DNA from: Oncomelania hupensis
Taxonomy: Eukaryota > Mollusca > Gastropoda > Littorinimorpha > Pomatiopsidae
Direction: 5' to 3'
DNA length: 64,000 nucleotides
Assembly (NCBI GenBank): GCA_036898135.1
Contig: CM072523.1
Location: 44,623,549-44,687,548 of the forward strand
Both the position numbers and the translations under genes were made by a program. Position 1 is the first letter of the stretch; each line of letters begins with the position of its first letter. Of this stretch, positions 23,401 through 34,800 are shown piece by piece. The notes beneath the pieces are model-generated. The model made no database searches and was not told the origin of the DNA. It saw nothing but the letters and a program-made list of their open reading frames with translations.

Positions 23401-25383
23401 ACGGTGAAATCTTTCATACTCAAATCAATACTACACAAGTGAAGATAAATCAATAACTTTTTAGAAAAACTTGTATAATGTTTAGAGAACGCCTTTACTC
23501 TTAGGATGGAGAATGTGGTAAAGTAACTAAAATACAGTTAGTACAATAACTCACTCACTTTTAAAAAGAACAAAAAAAAGAAAAGCGACCTTATAATGTT
23601 AAGAATTCACAATAATAACTTGCAATAATAAATAAATAAATGCAATCAACACTGTTGTGAGGTAATACAGATTTGCTAAAACTAAGTCTTGCTACTTGCT
23701 TAATGCCTCAAATGGAAATTGTTGAACTAAACAGATAACCACAACACATTTCATCCGTCGAAGGAGTATTTCATTAGTCTTGTGCAATACTGAATCAGTA
23801 CGTCAAAAGATGAATGCTTATGCCACAAATCAGCAAGATATCAAGCAAACTTACGTCACAAATCAAGAATTCTCAAACTGCTCTGCAGTAATGTTTCTTT
23901 TCATGATCATTAAGAAAAAGGAATAGCTTAGTTTAGATTCCCAAGTGACTACCAAATCCCAGGATGTAATCAGCCGACTCGACCAATGATGGGCGTAGGG
24001 AGCTGGTGCAAGAAAACCAAAGAAAACACCAATTCACAACAAAATATTTTAACAGAATTTTCTCCTCGCAAAGAACCAATCAAAAAGAAAATCCCACAGC
24101 ACAAAAGCTACAATTAAGTAGCATTAAGTTTTTTGCTAATATGGAAACAAGTTGGAGTCTTTGTTCTATGAAGAATAAACCTGGACCTTCCATACCTTCA
24201 GCACAGTTAGTGTGCAACTACACAAAAAGGTGGGCTCAGGAACAACTACTAGCAGTGCAATTTTACAACACCCTAAATCTGTTATGTACATTGATATGGC
24301 AAATATTTTGTGTCTGTGTACATCAGAAACAAAGAACGCAACTTAACTTTACCCCTTGAATGAAGAAAGCCTTTTTTTAAAAACAAAATCCAGATGACAC
24401 AGTATTTAAATTCAGTCAGTAGAACATGTATAATAACGTACTGCACACATATACCCAGGCTCTCGTGCAAATTGCTTTACAAATGTAATCAGGCACAAAA
24501 GAACACAAATGTTAAACATTTCGCACAATATGCAAGTCACAGATGTAAAATGAGATAAACATTCTTGTTTTTTTCTCCTTCCTTCATCACCGTTCTGACA
24601 GATCTGTGGATCTAGATATTTTAAATATGGCTAAGAAATTAGGGATCAAATTTCTTATGGCAAAACGGGGATGGCTGAAAATTAGTTGCATTATTAATAT
24701 TATACTGATGAAAGCAATAATCTAGCAAGGGCACAGGAAGGGGATGGGGGAGAATGATAAAATATTTAGTGAAGGTAGCATTATGGAAAGCATCATGGAG
24801 GTAGATTATATGAGATGTGGTTTTGCAGTTTTACTGCTGTTCTTACTGTAACTGTGGTAATTATGATGCACAGATGTGTCTATATGACACACACAAATAA
24901 CATTTGATGCACTGCTTTGGAAACCCTGAAGCGCTAACTTCTGCTGTGGAGCAAGGAATTTCAGCTGCCGTGCAGTGCTATTCAGCTGCCGTGCAATGCT
25001 ATGGGAGAAAGCCACACATTTCATTATCTCATGCAAAATCTACAGCGAAATGATCTGCAATTTCAATCTGTTAGTTTCTAAAAATGAAAGTTTTAACACT
25101 TATAGTGTTTGTGCAAATCCCTAAAAATTTCGGTGACCCCCACAGAAATTGTTAAATGGCATTTTTCATAAGGAATTCACACCGATATTATCTGAATATC
25201 TTCTTTGTCCAAAGTTTTAAGTTAAACTGTATACATAATAAATTAACATAAAGACCAGGAGCAAATAAAAAACAGAATGAAAACAGGCACCAGTACCTGT
25301 TATGATAATCTAAATCAGCCAAAATGATACAGAGACACAGTGTAATGCACAAAATATATAGTACTGGTGGAGTAACATGCACC
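20426..25383. other. Long gene-free stretch downstream of the Mtl-like gene
   Basis: AT-rich, without recognisable coding exons apart from repeat fragments listed separately. It lies 3' of the Mtl-like gene on the - strand, and reversed AATAAA hexamers occur (for example near 20449). A very long 3'UTR is conceivable but cannot be shown from sequence alone. A (TAA)n-like run is at 23140. Confidence 0.4.
22431..22626 (+). repeat. Interspersed repeat family A, 5' fragment
   Basis: Runs from attgcttacagggtccagca to the cacgcagaggac segment and then stops. Landmarks and order are as in the other copies. Confidence 0.75.
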
Positions 25384-25436
25384 TTATTATCATGGATTAT
25401 GTAACAGATTATGTAGATGTAGCAGTAGTAATAGCA
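25384..25436. repeat. 53-bp direct repeat, left copy
   Basis: Identical over 53 bp to 26160-26212; begins ttattatcatggattatg and ends gtagtaatagca. The two copies abut the ends of a 725-bp TIR element on each side. Confidence 0.9.
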
Positions 25437-26159
25437 GACATGCCTACCCTCAATTTGAAGTTTCCGTATTAGCTTTTTCAAATTTCAGTATTACTATTAC
25501 GATTTCCGTATTTACTTTTACTACCTATTGTTTTTGCACTCATCCTTTTTGATATTATGCGAAGAATCCAGTGATAGATTGATTTGCTGCCACAATGTTC
25601 TTTTTCTTCTCCAAAGCCTCGTAATTCTTCAATATTTACTGTGGGCCTTCCGCGTGCCGCTTGATGTCGTTCATATCACCGGCGGAGATGCCAAACTGGT
25701 TGGCACAAATCGTACTTTTGAGTCAGTGCTGCCGCGAATAACGAAAGGACACTTTTCCGAATATGAGGCAAGAAATGTCTGCCCCTTGCGCGTTTTTTCT
25801 GAAGATTCAGATTCACAATCACTTTGCTTAGCCATTCGTTTGAACGCCATGTTTTAAATTCTGTCTCACGAGCACCAATCTTTACTGCGACTGTGCAAAA
25901 ACGGGTTCGGCAAACTTCGGTGCCTCTACCGGAAACTTCGATGTCACAGGTCTCCACTGCGACTGCGCATTGCGGCATTAAACCTTCAAAAGAAGGTCAT
26001 GCGGTGCATTACCACAGGCCAACGATTTCGATTTTTTTTCTTTATCAATTTTTTAAATTTCCGTACCGTAAAACAAATATCCGTATTTTCTGTAGCGCTT
26101 GCCGAGTTTTTCAAATTTCCAGAAAAAATACGGAAATTCCGTACGGGTAGGCATGTCTG
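25435..26159 (-). mobile_element. Short TIR element (CAGRCATGCCTACCC), copy 1, hAT-like inference
   Basis: The 15-bp ends are CAGACATGCCTACCC (25435-25449) and its exact reverse complement (26145-26159). On the reverse strand the interior reads like a decayed N-terminal transposase segment (MAKQSD, SSEKTRKGQTFLASYSEKC, GSTDSKVRFV). This recalls hAT-related proteins with an N-terminal zinc finger, but that match is by eye only. Its sister at 29499 has a 6-bp target duplication; this copy instead has a 53-bp direct repeat at its borders. Confidence 0.75.
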
Positions 26160-26212
26160 TTATTATCATGGATTATGTAACAGATTATGTAGATGTAGCA
26201 GTAGTAATAGCA
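26160..26212. repeat. 53-bp direct repeat, right copy
   Basis: Identical to 25384-25436. Immediately follows the right end of the TIR element. Confidence 0.9.
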
Positions 26213-27204
26213 ATAGATGCAGTTGTAGCAGTAGCAATAGTGGTAGTAGTGGCTAAATAGTACAGTTATATTGGAAGCAATACAATATTACTATTATTAG
26301 TAGTAAAATGAATGCCTTTTCCCCTAAACCCCCAGGACAGCATTAAACAGTAATTCTAGCTGTACTGAAGTATTATTAATAACAGTCTGATGGTTTTTTA
26401 ATGTGTGGATTCACGTGTACCTGTTTGCACTCTCAGGATTCTATTACGAGAGTGTAAATTAAAACGTTAGATTAAAAACAACACATCATCCAAAACTCTT
26501 AATTAAAATACTAAGCGCTATTATGGTTACCAGCATGCATCAAACTTTTAAATCTGTGGTAGTTCGCTGCCTTCTAATTCAAGGGAGATAAGAGGTGCAC
26601 AAATGACGATCCTAGCAGCTCTTCTGTTCTTGAAACGAACAAAAGTTATATTAAAACAAAATAGTGATACAAATATCATCTGAGTATGCAGTAACAGTAC
26701 ATGTTGCTATCCAATCAAATACAGTATGTACCACTGTTTCACAATGCAATACGAAGGTTATAACCATTTCAGGAAAGGAAACTCAATATTTGACTAGCAT
26801 CGCACAGGATAATGGATACCGCAGTGCGCAGATACTGAAAGTCTACAATGATAGGAAGCATTTAAGATGCAAAATCTAGGCATGCAGGACAATAGTTTAG
26901 TATAAATATGAGATAATGCTGGGCATGTAAGTAATTCTCTGCAGCCCTAATAAATATGCAGCCTACAGTGAAGTAGGATTTATGCAGACACACGCAAAGA
27001 AGGCAGCACACACGTCACTAACATTGTCAAAACAACGCTACAGATTTGCAATCTCAAAATTCGCTTTTAAAAGCGTCACCTAAAAATTTGCAAGAATATT
27101 TCATCTCCATTTTGAACACCTAAATGTCGCCTAATGCTATGCCAGATAAACCAGTGTACCACACCTGACACTGTATACTTGACCAGTTTAAAACATGATG
27201 CAGT
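26213..27204. other. Gene-free stretch
   Basis: Begins with a (TAG)n-like run, then AT-rich sequence without a recognisable gene or element. Confidence 0.45.
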
Positions 27205-27567
27205 AATTTAGTTAGTCATTGTTTATAGGGTCCAGAGCTGAATCAGGACTACAACTTGGTTTAAAGAGGGCTGACCCCTGATCTATATAAAAGATCTGCT
27301 GAAACAACCCTAATGGCAACACTGAAGGCACTCCACCAACCGGTCTCTTTACAATAAAGGCATCCCATGCAGGGGACGCTGAGGCTGTACTCTAATTTAA
27401 GTAACCCCCGTTTACAAAAACAAAATAGAATATAAACATAATTATAAAATATTATATAAAATGCCTACATTGCTAAATAATACCATAGAAAGCCCTACTG
27501 ACCATTTGGCAGAAAGCATTTAATAAGGCAAAATGTCCAAGCTGACCCAACAGACCCCATACACAAA
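27205..27567 (+). repeat. Interspersed repeat family A, internally deleted copy
   Basis: Runs from gtcattgtttatagggtcca through gcaggggacgctgaggctgt to ccccatacacaaataaa. It lacks the last third of the family. It shares the older-looking gtcattgtttata start with the 18.05-kb copy. Confidence 0.8.
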
Positions 27568-28851
27568 TAAAATGTAAACAAATTCAAACAAAAAAACATT
27601 GTTTCTCTTAGTCATGTCTGTGACATCCCAAAGGCAATTAACATTTCTGATATCCCCCAACTCAAAGGAAAGTATGCCGATCACAACAAAATTAAAAATA
27701 ATGAATACCTTTCTTCAAGTTCCTATAACTATGAAAAGAGCTTTGTTGTCAACTGAAATTTTTAAGTTAAAACTTCAAACTTTTCGATTGATTATCCTAA
27801 TCCACAATGTTGTTTTAAAATGTTAACCTAAATGCACTTTTTTCTCTCTTTTTTTTTTTAACACCAACACTTTAGAATATTAATAGTTTTTTTTCCTCCA
27901 AAGGAGAAACTACAAAATGACATGTTTAATAAGGCAGGCCAAACCACAGAGTCAAGGATCAGAATACAATTAAAATCAATATAAACAGTGACGTTTGAAA
28001 ATAAATACAAATTCACATTTCTTATTCAGATATCGCGTCAGACAATAGGTTTCTCAGATTTTTCCATCAATGATTGATAACTATTTTGTATAAGAGAACC
28101 TAAAGTAGGCCTTGAATGCCATTAATTTGACGAACAATTTTATTGTTTAATTTGTATATTCTTCCACTATCCTTTATCTTTCATTCCCAGCTATAATTCT
28201 GGGGCATCCTCATTGTAGTGGAGTTTCTGCTTTATTTTATTTTTTTTTTTTTTTGTGTGTGTTCTTACTTTCATACGCTTTTGATGAAATAAATGGCAAT
28301 TGTTCATAAACAATTTTTAATTCCTCAAGTCTATTTCTTCCTAAAACCAAAGCCAAGAAACAGCGCAACATTCGAAGAAAAAAAAAAGTATTACCATAAA
28401 AAAATTAATACTCCAGTTTAGACGTTTGCACAAAGATATTTAAAAAAAAATAGATTAAGTAAGTGCAGACACAGATTCGCTTACAACCATTTGACTGTAC
28501 ATACATGGGGCATTATTATTATTATTAATATTATAATTAGTTACGTACATTTGCTCTTTGAGCTTTCAAAGTCGTCAAGAAACTGAAGAAAGAGCTCACA
28601 CCATATTCCATTCATGCAACGGTGATTTACTGTACAGTTACTGTAGATTCCAGTACAAGTTTTGTACATAATGTATTCATTTACCGCTTTGTGTAGTTCT
28701 CATTTTGTAGTGTTTTTTTGTTTGTTTTTTTTACAATGCGAAGTAGTAGACTTACGCGTTTTCCTTTGAAAGGATTCAATATCAAAGGAGCGGCCAGTTT
28801 CCAGGCCGAAAGTGTCAATGGATTATGCAAATCACACAGGGTAAGGACCAA
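27568..28851. other. Probable 3' flank or 3'UTR of the Mtl-like gene
   Basis: Between the Mtl-like stop codon (28852) and the family A copy. Reversed poly(A) signals (TTTATT on this strand) occur, for example near 28138 and 28231, so a 3'UTR of about 0.6-0.7 kb is plausible. No other feature was recognised. Confidence 0.45.
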
Positions 28852-31800
28852 TCACAGGAGTGCACATTTATGCTGCTTTCTTCTTATGGGCTGAGGTTGC
28901 AAAACGGCCCGCACTGCCTCATCAAACACCTGACAGAATCAGAAACATTAGGATAGTTTGTTTTTATGTTGAATTTAAAGTATTAAATTATTAAAATATT
29001 ACAATTATTCAATCAATAAAACAAAAACAATCAATCCATCACAAATGCTGGAAAAAATAGAACAAAATAAAACTGAACTTGAATTTGTTGAGTGTAGATG
29101 GTCTTTCGACCTGTTCATTGCAGTAAATTCTAGTTATATCAAATCTACCTGCATGCGGAGAGATTTAAAAAAAAAAAAAAAAGAGGAATTATTTCCACTT
29201 ACTAGACTTGAGATACTAGAACTTTGATTGTCGAGTTGGGATTCAGAATGTCTATCAGTCCAAAATGTCTATCAGTTAAATGAGGCACATAGGGTCATAC
29301 AGCGTGGGCAGGTTTTGCCAGTCCAAAAAAAGAAGGAAATGCAGTAATATGAGTAACAATGTTGCATTCTCTCAAAGTACAAGTTCATACAATGCCCTTT
29401 CCTCTACGAATAGACATTCATCTAGTGTCCCCGTCCCCTTCAAACTTTAAATTCACACAAAAATAACCTGGCCTCTGATCATACCGTTCATACATTAACA
29501 GGCATGCCTACCCTCAATTTGAAGTTTCAGTATTAGCTTTCTTAAATTTCTGTATTTACTATTACGATTTCCGCATTTACTTTTACTACCTATCTTTTTT
29601 GCACTCATCCTTTTTGATAGTATGCGAAAAATCCAGTGATAGATTGATTTGCTGCCACAATCTTCTTTTTCTTCTCCAAAGCCTCGTAATTCTTCAAAAG
29701 ATGTGGGCCTTTCACATGGCGCTTGATGGCTGGCGGAGATGCCAAACTGGTTTCGAGTCAGTGAATAACGAAAGGACACTTTCCCGAATACGAGGCAAGA
29801 TATGTCTGCCCCTTGCGCAGTTTCTTTGACGATTCAGATTCACAATCTCTTTGCTTAGCCATTCGTTTGGACGCCATGTTTTGAATTCTGTCTCACGAGC
29901 ACCGATCTTCACTGCGACTGCGCAAAAACTGGTTCGGCAAACTTCGGTGCCTCTAATGGAAACTTTGATGCCACTGTGTCTCTACTGCGACTGCGCATTG
30001 CAGCATTAAAACCAGGTTCGGCTGTCTTCGGAAAAACGTCACGCGGTGCATTACCACAGGTCAAGGAGTTCAATTTTTTTTTCCCAATGTGGTTTGTATT
30101 TATTTTTGAACAGTGAAACAAGTATCCGTATTTTCCGTAGCGCTTGCTGAGTTTTTCAAATTTCCGGGAAAGATACGGAAATTCAGTTCGGGTAGGCATA
30201 CCTGCATTAATCACAGTATCAAGGAATCTATCTTTTCCAAGCGAAACTATTAAATTAATTTGTATTGATGCTTCCTTTCAAGAGTTTGAGGGGGAAGGAC
30301 ATGAGAACAAAGGTGGGAAGGAAAGAGTGGGGGGTGAGGAGGGCAACCGACCTGTTTGAGGCCTCGCTGAGTAAGGGCAGAACACTCCATGTACTTGACT
30401 GCACGGATTTTGTTGGCAAGCTTGATGCCCTGCTCTCGCTTGACAGGTGACAACCCTATAGATGCCAGCAGGCCAATGGCTTCTTTGTTCTCCCGCAAAT
30501 CTATCTTGGTACCTGTGGGCAGAAGGAAACTTATTCTAGAACCAGTCCTGGTTAAATGTACGCACAGTAATGGATACCTAATTCACTTGGTCCTGTAAAT
30601 AACTGCTAAGTAAATCCCAAGCTGAATCTTCAGGCATTCTGCGCACTGCATTTCTGGTGTTCACGTGCAAACATTGACCCACTATAAAACTCTACCACGT
30701 ACGCAAATATGTTCAGGTTTCCCAATGAATATGCGCTGCAGTTTGGTGCAAATGGTAATTTGATTTGCTTTCCACACCAATACTCCCCTCACCTGCACAA
30801 CGACCATTACAGCCCACACTTACCTACTACTATAACAGGAGCATCTGGACAATGGTGTTTAATCTCAGGGTTCCACTTTGTCAGGACGTTTTCGTATGAT
30901 GAGGGACTCACAACACTAAAGCAGATCAGGAACACATCCGTCTGGGGGAAAAAATAATTATCATTATCATCATTATTTATTTATTTATTATTATTGTAAT
31001 AGGTAATACAACACAATTTAATACAAACCAATATAACGTTTTATTGTCTGATAATTAATTAAATATACTTATATGATAGTTGATGCTGATGATGATGATT
31101 GAAGATGATAACAGACTTGCCTACCCGAAAAATGTGTTGACCAAAATCCAGACAGTTCAAAACCAAATTTTGACCAGATTTTTGCATAATGGATGTTTTG
31201 TCTTCTTGTAATACATTAATATTGATATTGTGCACAAAGAGTACTGAAATACATATCACAATGCATGTTTCCTAAGCAAATAATATTACAAAGTATAAAA
31301 TGAAAGAACAAGTGAAGAGTTCAGGTCAAGATTTTGTAAAGAAAGCCTCTTCAAGAAGGCAAATATACTTTCTTTCACATGAGCAACACATGACACATAC
31401 TTCAGGTTACAATGTATGCATGTATTCGGCACCAGCGGTTTTCATCCGCACCTAGAAATGGCTTTTGATGGATCTACAGATATGACCTTTAGCAGCTTCT
31501 TCAAACTTTTCATGTGATTTTGTTACGCGCTTTTGTTCCGTCGTGGCGACCGCCATGCGGAATGGTTATAATGTCAATTCTGCACTAAGTGCATCTTGCA
31601 AACTCTGGCCCTTTCGGAGATACAGTCAGACAAGACCACTTTTCGTTGTAGGCTTTCAAAACAGCTATCTTTCTGACCTGCTGTTTAGCTTTTGGTTTAT
31701 CTTTATTCAGATCGGGAGAACGGCCTGCATCACGGCTTCAGTTCATTTTTCAGCTCGTATACTGCACTTAGCAAAATGGAGGAAACCACAACACAAATGC

Positions 31801-34800
31801 GATGAACTTACGCTATGTGTGAATGCACCACCACAGTAAGGAAGTCATTAAACTGCACGTCTAAATAGGGGGAAAAAACCCTTGACCGTCTTTTCAGCGA
31901 GCTGACCAGACAACCATGCTTCAAAGTTAAATTCCGTAGGAATACGGCAAACGAACATACGGTAGGCAAGTCACTGATAATGATGATGATGATGATAATG
32001 ATGATGCTGATGATGATGATGATGATGAAAAGCTGAAAATGTTGTTAAAAAAGTTCCGCATGGTGAAGACACCAGCTTACAATTCATGCATTATCAATAT
32101 CATCATCTTGCCTGTCCCGAGCTGAAAAATCAGAAGAACCAATACCTGAAAAGTGAAATGTTTGACAAATGACGGTGTCTGCGAGTAATTTATGCTTTAA
32201 AAAAAAACGAAATCGTTATTGCCAAAGATAACCAGTTATACTGCTGACCTGTGGGTATGAGAGAGGTCGTAACCGATCGTAATCTTCTTGACCAGCAGTA
32301 TCCCACAGACCCAGGCTGACTGGTATGCCATCGACCATCATGTTGGCTGTGTAGTTATCAAACCTGCACAATAGTTATTATTTAATTATAATTACGATAT
32401 ATGTCAGAAATACAACTTCACATGTACGAAGTTATGGAGAGTTGCACAATGCAAACAAATTGGAGTAAATGATTTAAAGAAGCTCAAAATGGTGTTATGA
32501 AAATCACCTGCAAGGTGTCGATAATCATAAAAATGTACAAACGTTGAAACAGGAAGAAAAATGTATGGAAAATGATCGCACAAGGGTGTCATCGCCTAAT
32601 ATGTCACCAGAGAGGGGCACTTCAGTAGTGATTCATATAGTGTGTTTGCAAAAATAAAAAAAGTTCAGAGAATGAAGATACTATATTATTTATATGGGCA
32701 AGGCTCTGAAATGGCGTCGGACTCGATTTTCGCCGGTACTGTTACTTTGCGAGGAAGCGGACTCGCTGCATATCATCATTTGAAACAAAATAAAATGTGA
32801 ATCTGACAGAGAAAAGATCGTTCTTCATTTTGACGTCAAGGACGGATCGATAAACCACGTCAAAGAACAAAAAACTGACGATGAACGCCGTAACGATCGG
32901 CGGTTTCCGTTACACTTTTTGTGACATCGTAAACAGTGTGTTCGGTATTTGCCGACCGGCATAAAACTGCTTCATAGAATATTAATAAAAATTTAATTTC
33001 CGAAATTAAAAATGTATAAAGGGTACGAAACAATTTTACATTTTAAAATCGGTTCGTATTTTTTGGAGATATGCGTCGAAATCGGCGACTCCCGCGTACG
33101 TCACGTATTTTCGTGATTCAGCTTCAGGGCTTATTAATCCGCGCTGGTGTTGTAATTCACTTTATTTCTTATGCTAATAAATTATGAAACATGAGTCCAA
33201 AACTTAATACAAGCAATACAATAATCAGAATAATGATATAATTAATCGAACGAATAATATAGGCAAACAAATTGCTGCCAACTTTTGGGTCATGAAAACC
33301 AAACGTGACGTACTGTTTTTTTGAGGTTCCAAATTTTCTAAATAATGCGGTTAGCGTCAATTTTAACACGTGAAACAATTGGCCTTTGTTAACATTCAAC
33401 GTGCGATGGCTGAAGAAGAAAGAAGTGCGGCGGATTCGTCCAAAAATGAAGGTAAGTCGAGTGTCATGAATTTTTCATCTAAGTTATGCACGCATATTTT
33501 TGGTGGCTTGGTCAGTGTTTTTCGACTTTTCTGTCAACATTGATGGAGTAAATCTCGTGTTTTTGTGATAAAAATGTATGTTTGTTTCAAGTCAACAGCA
33601 TCGCTACAAAGGTGTTTGAGTAAACGTTCTTGTTTGTAGATATTTTGCATTATTTTTGGCACCCGTTTTTGACAATTTGTCATGAAGCAACGTACACGAT
33701 TTTTTAACAGGTATTATTGTCAAATCAATTTTAAACGTTTATATTTTTATACGAATTATATTTTCGTTGAGGACAAATACACCGCTAATAACAGACAATA
33801 AAGTGGCACGTTTTGTTAGTTCAATTCGTTTGTGTGCGTAACTTCACAATCCGAAACATCTCGGTCTTATAGGTGTTTTGTTATTTTGTTTAAATGATGG
33901 GATATTTAGTTCCATAGGCTAATAATTATGCATCACAAATGTTTTTATAACATTATTTTTTATTTCTTTCTTGTTGTGGTCACTATAGGCTTCATTTTTT
34001 GTAATACCGACCACGTGCATAACGTCACACAGCTAGTGAAAAATTGTGCTTGCTCAAAGTTGTGTAAAGTGATGAACTCAACCATTCTTGAAAGAAATTA
34101 GAGTAATTTAGTTTTTCCCAGTGTAGGATTATTCTGAAGCTCAATATGTGAAAACGTATCCCACTTACTTGTTTCTTCTATTAATTATGAGACCATTTCT
34201 CTTAGTACATAACTTCACTACTAACTTCCAAAACCAGAAAGTAAGTGGATTTTGTGAAATGATGAACACAATTCGTTTTTTATTTTTATTTAAAAATTTG
34301 AAGTGATACTTTTTCTTTTAAAAGATACATTAATTATTTACACTCAAAAGATGATTAAAAAATATCAACACAGCTCACCAACAAACACAGCCTTGTTCCA
34401 CTCTTTGTGCATAACTTCACATTCTTTGTCAAAACAAGCCTGCATCAAAATGGTGAAGTTACATACACCAAAATTTTATCAACCCGAGCTCTTCAATTAA
34501 TGTATTTCATATTATAATAATTTAATGAAATAAGTTTTGTTCCATACATGTGATTGTTAACTACTGGGCTTTAGTCTGATTTATTTTGCCATTCCTATGC
34601 GACTGTACATAACTTCATGACCAGACCAATTGCATATCATTGCGTAAAATTATGACCACACATTTCGAGCCCTTGAGCTTCACTATTGTGCCAAGGTATC
34701 TTTTTAATGCAGTTTAAATTGATTCCTTTAAAAACATAGCTAATTTTAAGGTAAAATGCCCTTTTGTTCCACTCTTTGTGCATAACTTCACGTTGTCTCT

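Noticed and set aside
25384..26212. Idea of an LTR retrotransposon or CRISPR-like array based on direct repeats
   Set aside because: The interior is short, has inverted ends and no gag-pol. Only two repeats exist and the genome is eukaryotic.
31543..31839. 98-codon + strand frame
   Set aside because: Lies within a TIR element, with no recognisable domain and composition like the surrounding sequence.
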